A model generated the notes under the pieces. The model did not search any database and was not told the origin of the DNA. It saw only the letters and a program-made list of their open reading frames with translations. Both the position numbers and the translations under genes were made by a program. From Silene noctiflora (lineage: Eukaryota > Streptophyta > Magnoliopsida > Caryophyllales > Caryophyllaceae), in NCBI GenBank assembly GCA_009801015.1, contig VHZZ01000021.1, positions 454,326-518,325 on the forward strand: a DNA stretch of 64,000 nucleotides. Direction: 5' to 3'. Positions 28,400 through 40,753 of the stretch are shown one piece after another; positions within the stretch are counted from its first letter, which is position 1, and each line of letters begins with the position of its first letter.

Positions 28400-28504
28400 T
28401 TTTTTTGGATATTCTACGGGGGGTAATCTCGAGTTTTTTGGTTTATTATGTTGTATGCCTATATTTTGAAATTTTATGGTGTACTTCAAAACTCTATACA
28501 TTAA
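28400..28504 (+). mobile_element. Single arm of the long-TIR MITE family next to the satellite
   Basis: The sequence ggatattctacgg followed by ttattatgttgtatgcctat and aattttatggtgtac resembles the left TIR of the element at 20888-21446. It is placed directly against the first unit of the satellite array. Confidence 0.45.
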
Positions 28505-31500
28505 AATACACGATTTTCGAGATTCTGAAGTCTCGAAATAAAAATGTTCGAAAATCACACGGAAGGTTTCTTAGGTTAGATAAAGCGACCACACAAATTT
28601 TAAGTAATAACGGAGGACATTTATGGGTGCTGATATAGTGATATGCGATAAATCAATCTTGTCTGAAAATCAGATAATCGTGAAAAATAGATTAATCTTC
28701 ATTATATGGGGTTGAAACCGAATGGGATAACTCCCGAAACGATCCCGAACACGTGTTAGAAGAGTCGCGTGAAAAGTAAATGTTGTTCGGTTTGACCTTA
28801 CAAACGGCTCAAAATTGAAGTGTACAATACACGGTTTTCGGGATTTTGGGGTCTCGAAACAAAAATGTCCGAAAATTACACGGAGGGTTTCTAAGGTCAG
28901 ATAAACCAGCCATACAAATTTTCATGAGTAACAGAGCATTTGAGGATGCTGGTATGCTATAAATCATACTATGCTTAAAGTCAAATAATCTTGAAAAATA
29001 GAGTAATACACATTATTTTTTATTTTTGTTGTTAAAAATATTATAATAAATCATACTATGCTATAAATCATACTATGCTTAAAGACTAATTATTATTCAG
29101 TTGAAATTGAATAAGGTAAGTTCTTATGAGATCCCGTACACGTGGTATAAAAAGCGGATGAAAAAGAAATGTTGTCCGGTTCAACCCTCCGAATGGCTTA
29201 AAACTGAAGTGTACAATACACGGTTTTCGGGATTACGGAGTCCCGGAACAAAAAATGTACGGAAATAACACGGGCGGTTTATAAGGTCATTGAAAGCGAC
29301 CACACAAATTTTGAGGAGTAACAGAGGACACTTAAGGGTACCGATATGCGATAAATCAGTCTTGACTGAAAATCGGATAATCGTGAAAAATAGATTAATA
29401 CACATTATTTGGGGTTGAAATCGAATGAGAAAACTCCTGGAACGATCTCGGACACGAGGTAAAAAAACCGGGTGAAAAAGAAATTTGTTCCGTTACGACC
29501 TCCGGACGACTCAAAATTGAAGTGTATAATACACGGTTTTCGGGATTCCGAGGTCCCGGAACAAAAATGTCCGGAAATCACACTGCGGTTTTCTAAGGTC
29601 GGATAAACCAGCCATGCAAATTTTCTAGAGTAACGGAGAACATTTAAGAGTGCTAGTATGCAATAAATCAGACTGGGCTAAAAATTGGATAATTGTGAAA
29701 AATAAATTAATACTCATTATTTGGGATTGAAATCGAATAGGATAACTCTTGAAACGGTCCCAGACACGTGGTATAAAAACCGGGTGAAAAAGAAATATGG
29801 CTCGGTACGAACTCCCGAACGTCTCAATATGGAAGTGTATACATAGTTTTCGGGATTACGGAGTCCCAGGACAAGATGCCCAGATACCACACAGAAGGTC
29901 CCTTAGGTCAGATAAAACGACCACACAAAATTTGAGTGGTAACAAAGGACATTTAAAGGTGTCGGTATGGGGTAAATCAGAGGGCTGAAAAATCGGATAA
30001 TCGTGAAAAATAGATTAATACTCACGGGGTTGAAATCGAATTGGATAAACTCTTGAAACGACCCCGGATACGAGGTAGAAAAAGCTCGTGAAAAAAAAAA
30101 TGTTGTGCAGTTCAACCTCTTTAACTACTCAAAATTGAAGTGTAATAAATAAACGGTTTCGGGAAAAATAGATTAATATACATTATTACGGGCTGAAATC
30201 GAATAGGGTAAGTTCTTATGCGACTCCGGAAACGTGGTGGAAAAAGTGGGCGAAAAAGCAATGTTGTCCGATTCGACCTCCCAAACGGCTCATATTATAC
30301 GGTTTTCGGAATTTCAGGGTCACGGAACAAAAATATTTAGAAATCACACAGAAGTTTTCAAAGGTAATATAAAGCGGCTACCCAAATTTTGAAGAGTAAT
30401 GGAAGACATTTAAGGGTGCATATATGCGATAAATCAGTCTTTATTGAAAATCGAATAATCGTGAAAATTAGATTAATACTCATTATTTGGAGTTGAAATC
30501 GAATAGGGTAACTCCTATAATGACCTCGGTGATAAGGTAGAAAAAAAAAGGTGATAAAGAAATTTGATTCGTTCCGACCTCTCGAACTGCTCAAAATTGA
30601 AGTGTATACATGGTTTTCGGGATTCCGGAAGAAAACTGCCCAAAAATCAAACTGAATTTTTCTCAGGTCAGATAAAGTGACCATACAAATTTTGAGGATT
30701 AACGGAGGAAATTTAAGGGTGACGGTATTTGATAAACCGGTCTCGCCTAAAAATCTGTTAATCGTGAAAAATAAATGAATACTCGTTATTTGCCCGAAAT
30801 TTGGATAATCGTTAAAAATGGATGAATACTCATTATTTTCGGTTGAAATCGATAAGGGTTACAACTGAAACGGCACCGGGCACGTAGTATAAAACCCGGG
30901 TGAAAGAGCAATTTGGTCCAGTATGGCCTCGCGAACAACTCAAAATTGAAGTGTATAAATAAATACACGGTTTTCGAAAATCTGACGTCCCAGAATAAAA
31001 ATGTCCTGAAATCACACTAAATGCTTTTTAGGTCAGATAAAGCAACCACATGAATTTTGAGGAATAACGGAGGACATTTATGGGTGCCAATATGCGATAA
31101 ACCAAACCTGGCTAAAAATCCGATAATCGTGAAAAATAAATTAATCCTCATTATTTGGGGTTGAAATCGAATGTGGTAAATCCTGAAACGATCTCAGACA
31201 GGTGGTAGAAGAGTCGGGTGAAAAATAAATGTTGTCCGGTTCGACTTTCCGAACGACCTAAAATTAAAGTGCATAATACACGGTTTTCGAAATTCCAGGG
31301 TCCCGTAACAAAAATATCCGGAAATTACACTGAGGGTTTCTAAGGTTAGATGAACAAGCCATACGAATTTTTAGGAGTAACAGATCACATTTGAAGATGT
31401 CGGGGTGCGATAAACCAAATTAGGCTTAAAATCAAATAATCGTGAAAAATTGAGTAATACACATTATTTTGGGGTTGAAACCAAATAGGGTAAGTTCTTA

Positions 31501-33870
31501 AGCGATCCTGGACACGTGGTAGAAAAATCGGATGAAGTAGAAATGTTGTCCGGTTCGACCCCCGAACGGTTCAAAATTGAAGTGTATACACAGTTTTCGG
31601 GATTACGGGTGCCGGAACAAAAATGTACGGAAATGACACGGATGGTTTATAAGGTCATTGAAAACGACCACACAAATTTTGAGGAGTAACGAGTGATATT
31701 TAAGGGTGCCAGTATTCGATATATCAGTCTTTGCTTAAAATCGGATAATCGTGAAAAATAGATTAATCCTCATTATTGGGGGTTGAAATCGAATGTAGTA
31801 ACTCCTGAGACGAACCAGACAGGTGGTAGAAGAGACACGTGAAAAATAAATGTTGTCCGGTTCGACCTTTCGAATGACTCAAAATTGAAGTGTATAATAC
31901 ACGATTTTCAGGATTCCGAATTCCTTTTAATTACAAAAATGTCCGGAAATTACACGAAGTGTTTTTAAGGTCAGATAAATCAGCCATACAAATTTTCAAA
32001 AGTATCGGAGTACATTTGAGAATGTCGTTATGCGATAAACCAAAATAGACTTATTTTCAAACAATCGTGAAATATAGAGTAATACACATTATTTGGGGTT
32101 GAAGTCGAATAGGGTAACTTCTTAAGCGATCCTGGACACGTGGTACAAAAAGCGGATGAAATAGAAATGTTGTCCGGTTCGACCCCCTGAGCGGCTCAAA
32201 ATTGAAGTGTATAATACACGATTTTCGGGATTCCGGTGTTCCGGAACAAAAATGTAAGGAAATCACATGGAAGGTTTCTAGGTTCATATAGTGACCACGG
32301 AAGACATTTAAGTGTGCCGGTATGCGATAAATCAGTCTTGGCTGAAAATCGAATAACGTGAAAAATAGATTACTACGCATTATTTGGGGTTGAAATCGAA
32401 CGAGGTAACTCCTGAAACGATCCCGGACACGTGGTAGAAAAACCGAGTGAAAAAAAAAATTGATCCGTTACGACTTCCCAAATGGCTCAAAATTGAAGTG
32501 TATAATACATAGTTTTCGAGATTTCGGGGTCCCAGAACAAAAATGTCCGGAAATCACACCGAGGGTTTCTAAGGTCAGATAAACTCACCATGCAATTTTT
32601 CTGGAGTAACGGAGGCCATTTAAGTGAGCCGGTATGCGATAAATCAGACTCGGTTAAAAATCGGATAATCGTGAAAAATAGATTAATACTCATTATCTGG
32701 GATTGAAATCGAACAGGGTAATTACTGAAGCGACCCTGGACACGTGGTATAAAAACGGGTGAAAAAGAAATTTGTTTCGGTACGACCTCCTGAACGGTTC
32801 AAATTGAAGTTTAATACACGATTTTCAGAGATACGCGGACAAAAATTATCAAGAAATCTTAAGGAGTGTTCTCGGATTGGATAAAGCGACCACAATAAAT
32901 TTTGAGGAGCAAAGATGGTTATTTGAGGGTGCCTGTAAGCGATGCTTTTTTTTTTTTTTTTTTTTGGCATAAAGTCAGATAAGGTACTTTCCAAACAGAA
33001 CTTGGACACGTGGTAGAAAACCAAGAGAGAAAGAAATGTGGCATTGTACGATCTTCTAAACGGCTCAAATTAAAATAAATACATGATTTTCGGAGTAAAA
33101 ACTTTTAAAAATTGCACAGAGGGTTCCTTGGGTCCGTTAAAGCCATTACCCAAATTTTGAGGAGCAACTGAGGATATCTAGGGTGCTGATATGTGATAAA
33201 CCAATGTTGTCGAAAATCCGATATTCGTGAAAATGGGATGTATACTTGTTATTAGGGGTTGAAGTCGAGTAAGGTACTTCCAAAAAAGACCCCGGACCCG
33301 GACACATGGCAGGAAAACCGAAATAAATGTGGCCCACTCTGAAAGATTCAAATTGAAGTGTAGTACACAGTTTTTCGGAATTCCGGGGTCGCGGAACAGA
33401 AACGTCCAAAAATCGCACGGAGGATTCCTCGAGTCAGATAAAGCAACCACACTAATTTTTAGGAGCAACGAAGGACATTTTAAGGGCGACGATATTGCCA
33501 TAAACTCGCCCCGGCTGCAAAATCGGCTAAGAAATAGTGATGTATATTTGATGGTTGTGCTTGCAATCGAATAGGGTACATCCTGATGCGTCCAAGAAAA
33601 GTGTCCGAAAATCGCATTTGTTCTTTGATCGGGTCAGATAAAGCAGTCGCACAAATTTTGAGTAGCACATAGGTCTTTTGAGGATACTGATATGCGATAA
33701 ACTAGCCTCAACCGAAAATTGGATAATTATACAAAAGCGATGTATACTTTTTGTTTAGGTTTAAAATCAAATATGATACCCCTTAAAGAGAACTCGAATA
33801 CGTGGTAGTAAAAATGGAGAAAACGCAACATTGGCACGGTACAACCGCCCATACGTCTCAAATTGAAGTG
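28505..33870 (+). repeat. Degenerate satellite array, about 315-bp unit, about 16-17 units
   Basis: A fixed order of words recurs: cacggttttcgggattccg, gaacaaaaatgtccggaaat, ttctaaggtcagataaa, aaattttgaggagtaacgga, aaatcggataatcgtgaaaa, cattatttggggttgaaatc, ggacacgtggtagaaaaa, gttgtccggttcgacctcc and ctcaaaattgaagtgtataa. The last word sits near 28811, 29200, 29515, 30595, 31573, 31880, 32198 and 32490, among others, giving a spacing of about 300-320 bp. Units differ at many positions and some are shortened, so the array is old. Short frames inside it are not genes. Confidence 0.85.
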
Positions 33871-34019
33871 GGTTTAATTGGTAGTTTGAAATGGAATGGA
33901 AATTGCAAATAGCCGAAATAGGTAAATGATAATAGTCATAGTTAATAACTTGCTTCTCATTATAAAAAAAATTATTAATACAGTACCAATTATGAAGATT
34001 AGTTCGGCCAAACTACCAA

Positions 34020-34900
34020 ATTGGTAAAAAAAGTGAAGGTTATTTGCCAGATTGGTAAAAAAACTATAGATTGTGACAAATTGGTAAAAAAAAATGAAAA
34101 ACTATGACAAATTGGCCAAAAATGCTACATCTTTCTCAAATTTCCATTATTCCAAATAAATTTGACAAAACTACCCTTGTGNNNNNNNNNNNNNNNNNNN
34201 NNNNNNNNNNNNNNNNNNNNNNNNNNNNNNNNNNNNNNNNNNNNNNNNNNNNNNNNNNNNNNNNNNNNNNNNNNNNNNNNNNNNNNNNNNNNNNNNNNNN
34301 NNNNNNNNNNNNNNNNNNNNNNNNNNNNNNNNNNNNNNNNNNNNNNNNNNNNNNNNNNNNNNNNNNNNNNNNNNNNNNNNNNNNNNNNNNNNNNNNNNNN
34401 NNNNNNNNNNNNNNNNNNNNNNNNNNATAACTTATAAAAATTCATACTCTAACTAATAATTTTTTCTTAAGACGACATTATCCGTTTTAAGTTTAAGACA
34501 CGAGTCAAATAAATACCACTTTGTGTATATATAAGAATGCATAGGGAAAAACAATATGTTTTGTCTTATATATACAAGTAGTATGATACTTAACCCATCT
34601 TATGTTTTGACGGAGAGTGCCGTCTTAAATGAAATTTTTTGTAGTCTAAAATGAATTGAGCAGCTCATCCTAAAAAGCATATTATATCTAAGCCGGGAAT
34701 ACTCGTATCGCCATATTTACCAAGTTTTCGATTTGTGTTTTTAGTTTGGATCATTAATTTAAGCAAGGGTACTTTGGTCACATTTAATTGTAAAAATAAT
34801 AAATTACATAATTTTTTAGTTTTTTGGTCAATTTGTCACAATTCTTCAATTTTTACTACCAAATTGTCATAAGTTGTAGTTTTTTTACCAATCCGTTCTT
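34020..34900. mobile_element. Probable long-TIR element interrupted by the assembly gap
   Basis: The left arm (34020-34180: ttggtaaaaaaactatagat, gtgacaaattggtaaaaa, aaactacccttgtg) is complementary to the right arm (34755-34900: agggtactttggtcacattt, gtcaatttgtcacaattctt, gtagtttttttaccaatccg). The 245 Ns at 34182-34426 lie inside it. This may explain the gap, because hairpins are hard to assemble. Confidence 0.6.
34182..34426. other. Assembly gap (N run)
   Basis: The sequence is undetermined here, so nothing can be annotated. Confidence 1.
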
Positions 34901-35170
34901 TTCATATAAGATTACTCATTGTAAATTTTCCCTTAGATAACATAATTCACACTGAAGGGTTCGAAAATGAAATCTCTAACCCGATTTTTTTAATCGGGTA
35001 ATCCAGAAAATAGTTCAAAGATTACCTATATAGCTATATCAACACAGATCTGTCATTTGACTTTTAAGAAGATAGAAAATACATTTTCAATTTTATTAAA
35101 AATCTTTCGTAAAAAAAAAAAAAAAAAAAAAAAAAACTACACAAGATGCATCCTAAAGTAAGCTGCTCGA

Positions 35171-37601
35171 CTAGCTATCAGCAGCTCTGAATACTGTAAG
35201 TAGCGAAAGGAAGAGATTGATTATGTCGAGATACAAAGCAATCGCAGCCCAGATGAACTCGTCGTAGGTGTATCGCTTGATGAGGTTGTCAGTGTCGTAT
35301 ATGATGTAAGCACAGAAGAGGATGGATGCCAGACACCCATAGATCATCACGCCGATTTTTCCCAGCGGGAAGAATATCTGCACCACAAGCCACCACCTCA
35401 AAAACGTTAAGAAGTGAAAATTGCAAAGCTACGGGTCATAGATGCGCAACCGCTTTGGCAGGAAATTTAGATGAAAACGTCAAAATATACAAATTACTAG
35501 TATCTGAAACGTACTAACTCGATCTGAACTCCTGTGACAGGCCTAGTCTAATAATAACGGTTGAAGAACGTGAGCAAGGAAAATGTATAACCGTATATAG
35601 TAGAGAGATTAACGTACCTGAATCATTGCAAAGATGATTAGCACAAATAAAGCCCCAAACAAGAAGGGACCCAGGAAGTTGAAGTCATAGCCTCTCTTTG
35701 CAGCCCAGAATGTGTAAAGAGTGAGACTTACGACAACTGCGGCCGTCAAAATTGCAGACTCCAAAATGACTTTCCCTGTAAAAAAAAAACAGAAGCGCCA
35801 ATATCAGGTATGCATAGTGCATGAATTGCCTAAACTTTGTTACCAGTCAAGCGAAGGAGGAGATGAGAAGCACACGACCTAGACTAGGCTGAAATTTATA
35901 AGGCGCAAGGCACACCAAGGATACCATGAAAACAAGGCACAAGGTGTGAGACAAAGAGGAGCTGGCCGCTATTGGCCTTTTATTCAATGTCCGACTAGAG
36001 AATAGAGATTAATTAGAACTGGGCTAAGGATCTATCTATTGCTTTTTCCGCCACTTTACGAGGCACATTGCAACCCAATTTGTATTTCGAAGGTTTCATA
36101 GAGACCACTTTATCGTCTATATCCTAGCATAGCTAATCTACATAGAACTTCCAAACCGAAGAACTCATGTTTACATTGACACAAATAACTACAAAGTACC
36201 GAATATAAGATAACAGCGTTTAATCCCAAGGCAAGGACTACTATATGACACAGTCTTCTGTCTTCAGCTGATATAGCAAGAAGGTAGTGTGAACCAGAAT
36301 AAGTCGCGACAGAGAAGTTACTTACCACTAGTATATGCACAGGTCAAGCCAACGGCAAATGCAAGTGAGATAGTGAAAATTCCGAGAAGCAGGTAATTCA
36401 CTGGATGTTTCTGATGGTAGTAATACAACGGACACAGCACTACATCACATAAAACAAACACTAAATTAGCTCTAACAAAGTCATTTATCAAATATGTTCC
36501 TCGCAAATCACAATCACCTTTATGTTTCAAATTCAAACCCTAAGAGCATTTTATCCTAACAAGTAAATTTTCAGGCTAAATTAGGCATGAGACTGCACAT
36601 TTCTGACGATTCAAGCTCGAATCTTAAAACCATAAGTGAATCTCAATCACCAACTTTGGCTTTAGGTCGGGATGATTCAAACTCGAATCTTAAACAGGAG
36701 TATCATGTCTAAAGCACTTTTGATTGATGCATACTGTTTGATCATCCACAGTGGCTCTATCACTGGTGTAATTGAAATGGCTACTGAGTAATACTACAGT
36801 ACCAAAAGGGAATATTACGATTACGATTCCATAATAACCTTGCTTATAACAGAGCATCAAGAATCATACAAGAACCGAGAATAAAAGTTAGCTCAAGTTG
36901 GGAGTTCAATTCTCACCCGCGACATAGTGCGCTCATTTGAACAAAAAAAAATCATACAAGAACCCACAAAAAATGTGCATGCGCATGCAAAGTGCAAACC
37001 CATATCACCCAAGAAAAATTGGCCGAGGACATGAAAATTATATCGGTTATCGGTTTTTCTAATGCGTATCCTTAGGGCAAACATTATTACATTAATAACC
37101 CTTGATCTAACAAACTCTTGCAAATTAACAAAAACGGGAACATACCCACAAAAATCCAATCAAAACCCAACACAAAAATCCACAAAACCCCTCCAAATTC
37201 AACACAAAATCTATCAAAAGACGACAATATAGCAATTATAAACTCGCAAATTTTCGCAAAATTAACAAAATTAGAAACATATCCACCACAAATCTCCAAA
37301 ATTCAACACAAAATCTATCAAAAGACGATAAGAAAGACGAAACGATACCGATTAAAGGAGTGATTATAAGGAGAATATAACAAGCAAGACCACCACTTGT
37401 TGCAGTAAAGAAATGAGAAATTGGTTTAACTGTCACCACAACTGCCGCAACCGCTATCGTCACCAACAACTGTATCGCAATTATCGAGTACACTTTCCGG
37501 ATAAAACTCCATCTAAGTTCCGGGTTTTCGAACTGAACCGGGTACAATGGTTGGGCCCCACCAGTTTCCACGTCATGTTTACGGTAAGGTTGTTGCCACA
37601 T
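35171..37601 (-). CDS. BIL4: LIFEGUARD / BAX inhibitor-1 motif membrane protein (BIL4/LFG4-like), 4 exons
   Basis: On the minus strand the exons are 37601-37349, 36439-36326, 35775-35618 and 35377-35171, joining in phase to about 243 residues, the usual family length. The start MWQQPYRKHDVETGG is typical of plant LFG proteins. It is followed by PELRWSFIRKVYSIIAIQLL and seven hydrophobic segments. The C-terminal signature IYDTDNLIKRYTYDEFIWAA (which contains the conserved Asp pair) and LDIINLFLSLL are intact. In Arabidopsis these proteins sit in endomembranes; BIL4 promotes brassinosteroid signalling and relatives restrain cell death, so a similar role is inferred. A poly-T/A run (35109-35135) lies just beyond the stop. 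Intron 1 (908 bp) contains an internal duplication. Confidence 0.93.
37119..37329 (-). repeat. Two-copy duplication inside BIL4-like intron 1
   Basis: The words gcaaattaacaaaa and ttcaacacaaaatctatcaa (plus aagacga) occur at about 37119-37225 and again at 37254-37329. The second copy lies directly against the exon 1 donor. The second block is identical over about 28 bases. Confidence 0.7.
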
Positions 37602-37702
37602 GATTCTTACTTAAGGATTTGGGTTTCTTGGTGTTGAAGGTATTGCGTTAATGGCGGTGGGTTGATCGATTGTTTTTTAGTGAGTTTGGGAATTGTGTTG
37701 GG

Positions 37703-37710
37703 GTTTTATA
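37703..37710 (-). promoter_or_regulatory. Probable TATA box of the BIL4-like gene
   Basis: On the minus strand, cactataaaacccc lies about 105 bp upstream of the ATG at 37601. This is consistent with a 5' UTR of about 70 bases. Confidence 0.45.
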
Positions 37711-37957
37711 GTGTTTTTGGTGAGGGAAAAATGGAGAAACTTCTAAATTGTGTGAGAATTTGGTAGTAATTTTGGTGGTTTGGGTATTCTAGGCTTCTCT
37801 TCTCTTTACATCTTTAAAAAAATTTAAAATCCGATCCAAATTGAACCAAACTAATTGCGGGATATGCTTTGTGTAAAATCGCTTTATATTAAAGACGAAA
37901 AATTGTAAATTATTAGAAGTGAGTTCTTTTTAATCCAAAATAATGTCAATCTTGTCA

Positions 37958-38398
37958 CGGTTTTAAATATCGGCCGAGACGTATCGTATCGCCCGAGATA
38001 TATCGGTATCGGAGGCCGGCAATATGAGATATCCCGAGATGTATCGGGTAAATTGAAAACAAGAAAGTATCAGCCGAGACGACCGATTTATAACGTGTAT
38101 CGGTCAACTCGGTCCGATACAGCCCGCGATGAACCCGATATGAACGAGTTATAACTTGTACCGGTCAAGTTTTTTAATGAAAAGTTTTTAGAAACTGTAT
38201 AACATTGGCCAAATTAATTATCTAAGTAGAATTAATCTTAACTTTATATGAAATAGTCAATAGATGATGAAATATCAACAAAAGCTTGTAAAATAAATAT
38301 CACCGAAATAACAGCGATTCAGAGCGCGACAGCCGAGTCGGGGACGATTCCACAACTCCATTACCGCGATCGCGACCGATACCACTATTTAAAACCCT
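37958..38398. mobile_element. MITE with ggttttaaat...atttaaaacc ends
   Basis: The left end cggttttaaatatcgg and right end ccactatttaaaaccct are inverted complements. The flanks show similar tcttgt words on both sides, suggesting a duplication of about 8 bp as made by hAT elements. The interior is rich in cgagatatatcgg-type palindromes. Confidence 0.6.
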
Positions 38399-39000
38399 TC
38401 TTGTATTAGCCCATAATAATTTCAAGTTTTATGCGTGTTTTTCTGAGATATATTAAATTACGACTAACTTTTTGTTACATTACATTTTTATTTTATTTAT
38501 TTTCCTCTAGAGTTGTCTTTTTTCTTGAATATTTGAAGACCAATTGATAAATTTATGAGTATAAAATACGATTATTTAGAAATTAAGGCTCAAGGAACCA
38601 TGAATTATCTTTCTCAAAATGATCTCCACACGAGAACGAGAACCTGAGTCACGGAACAAACACGCTAATATCAGTGACAGATGACGCATGAACAAACAGA
38701 GAAAATGACCCATACTACACAGCGATTGCCAAGGACGTAAATATGGGATTGTACAGACATGCACGGTCGCAATCCGAAATTACAAATTAGGGAAACGCTA
38801 AGCCAATAAACGCTTTGTACGAATTTACCCTCACTCAATTGATTTTATCCACCCTTTTCTTTCACCACCAACGGTCGTCCCTCTAGCGAACCTTTCCTTG
38901 TGCTTGCTTCTTGTGTTCTGGCCACGGCCTTTCATATTGACACGTCTGATGCAAAAGATCGGAGTACAGCTAGCTCTTTTGTCCACATGTTCTCTGTTTC

Positions 39001-39535
39001 CTAATTATCAGTCTCATGAAAGTATGCTTGCTCCTTTGCAGTGCACCTCGTGGATTTGGATGTAGGATTACCGTAGTTGCGAAGATCCAGAATAGGTAAG
39101 CTTGATAATAATGAGATTTCTGAGGGAAGTAGGCCAGTAAATTGGGATGCAGAAAGGTTTAGGCTCTTAAGCTTGTAAAGCTGGCCGATGGTGTTTAAAG
39201 GGATTGTACCATAAAGGCAGCAACTACCGAGGTCCAAGCCAATCACACAATCTATCTCCTTGTTGCACTCTACACTATCTCATGCACAGTAATCAGTAGC
39301 ACTAGCACTACTCCCATTCGCTACAACTGCTGTTCTAGCCATGAGTGCATCTTTGGGAAGGCAAAAGGAGGCGTAGAAGCAGCACAATCAATGCGAAAGC
39401 TTTGCTTGAACTCCAGTAATGTTGCTGTTTCAGCACAGGAATGAGGGCATTAGCGACTAAATGATTGCAAAAAAAAGGAGAGGATAAAGATGGAATGAGT
39501 AAGAAGATCAGCAGGTATCTTTGAAACCTCATGAT
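39001..39535 (-). pseudogene. Broken N-terminal fragment of a receptor-like protein (LRR-RLP)
   Basis: The minus strand starts with a signal-peptide-like MRFQRYLLIFLLIPSLSSPF. A cap sequence follows in another frame (ATLLEFKQSFRIDC, then AFPKMHSW), and then leucine-rich repeats in a third frame (VIGLDLGSCCLYGTIPLNTI, LYKLKSLNLSASQFTGLLPS). The order matches the start of plant RLPs of the Cf/Ve type. The pieces are separated by frameshifts and an in-frame stop (TGA before the VECNKEIDC segment). The rest of the LRR domain, the membrane segment and the tail are absent. It is a host-gene relic, not a working receptor. Confidence 0.7.
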
Positions 39536-39539
39536 ATGT

Positions 39540-40753
39540 CGAGTCTTGTGTGTAATAGTGCTAAGTGATTTTTTTAAGTAAACAGCTAGCAGAAAATGGC
39601 AAATTTAAAGGATCGCAATACAATAATACCAATCCATAGGTGAAAAAAAGGATCAAATATGTACTAGTAGTCAAATATAATTTCTTTCTATGCACCTTCC
39701 CGGTCCAAGTTATACACATTGGCGAATCCATGGGTATATGGGATCCCGGGACACCTTAAAACATTTTTAGTTAGTGTATTTTGCTCAATTCTGGTGCTGA
39801 AAATTTGAAAATTATACTTTCGCACAAATATTAAGGAATCTAAAAGGATGTGTGGGTGGTGGATCTCACCATCACAACATTGAACCTTAGCCACATAAAC
39901 CGTACTCAAAATAGAACCGGAACAATACCGGGCAACTCCAATTAGAGGGCATAATTATTACGAGAATACGATGAGTCACAAAACTTTAGAAGGGAACCGT
40001 AAACATATTTTTCTATGTCCGTCACTGGTAGTCAAAGGACGTGTTCTTTCATTCGACTTTCACATTTACTCCCACCATCTTTTTTTTGGTCCCATTTCAT
40101 CCTACACTCACTTTCATAGCCTTCCTTACTCTCACTTTCCTCCCAGGCCTACCCCACTTTTCTTCTCCTCTTATTTCCCTAACAACTGCTCTCCACTTGC
40201 CAACCCATTTTCTATTCGTCTCCTCTTATATCCCAAACTACTACTTTCCACTTTCCAGAAAATAAACTATCATTATCAGAAACACCACAAATGAAACAAT
40301 CAGGTCAATCACCACCACTGCCACTAGATTCAGATTAGAAATTTGTATACAAATGTAGCGGGCAACCCTTCTTTTTTAAGCCACTCCCATCTTTTTTCAG
40401 CCACTCCACTAACAAGTTTTAATACTAATATTTTTAAGTCAAATTTCAACAACGCATCTACACGATGTGTAGGGAGCATGTTATACCACTAAAGAGACTT
40501 ACCGTTAGAGTTGGTGGTGCATATTCTCTTACATGTTTTAAGATTTTGCAAACAAGTAGGGGGCCTCCATCATCCTCTTGATGTGTCGTCGCTGCACCTG
40601 TGATTACACATGAATCTGTTTCTGTTAGACCTTTCTTAAAAAATGCATTTCTGCCCACAACGTTATAGGAGTGATTCTTTGGGCGTATAGATAAAACCAT
40701 ACATGCAATTCTGAAGCTAATGGGATTCTAACCCAAGTCATGAGTACCACACC
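39540..40753. other. Intergenic DNA without a supported gene
   Basis: A pyrimidine-rich tract (40040-40270) produces long frames of Phe/Leu/Pro/Ser on the plus strand, but these look like low complexity rather than coding sequence. The segment near 39710-39770 resembles old transposon-derived sequence, with no recognisable ends. Confidence 0.4.

Noticed and set aside
28367-33668. Many frames of 60-108 residues within the satellite
   Set aside because: They recur with the repeat period, lack recognisable domains and are explained by the unit sequence.
28505-33870. CRISPR-like array
   Set aside because: Units are about 315 bp, diverged throughout and without a short constant repeat with unique spacers, in a plant nuclear genome.
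34104-34445. Long open frames across the first N gap
   Set aside because: They consist almost entirely of undetermined bases and carry no information.
39971-40294. 107- and 74-residue Phe/Pro/Ser-rich plus-strand frames
   Set aside because: They come from a pyrimidine-rich low-complexity tract, with no family signature or splice context.
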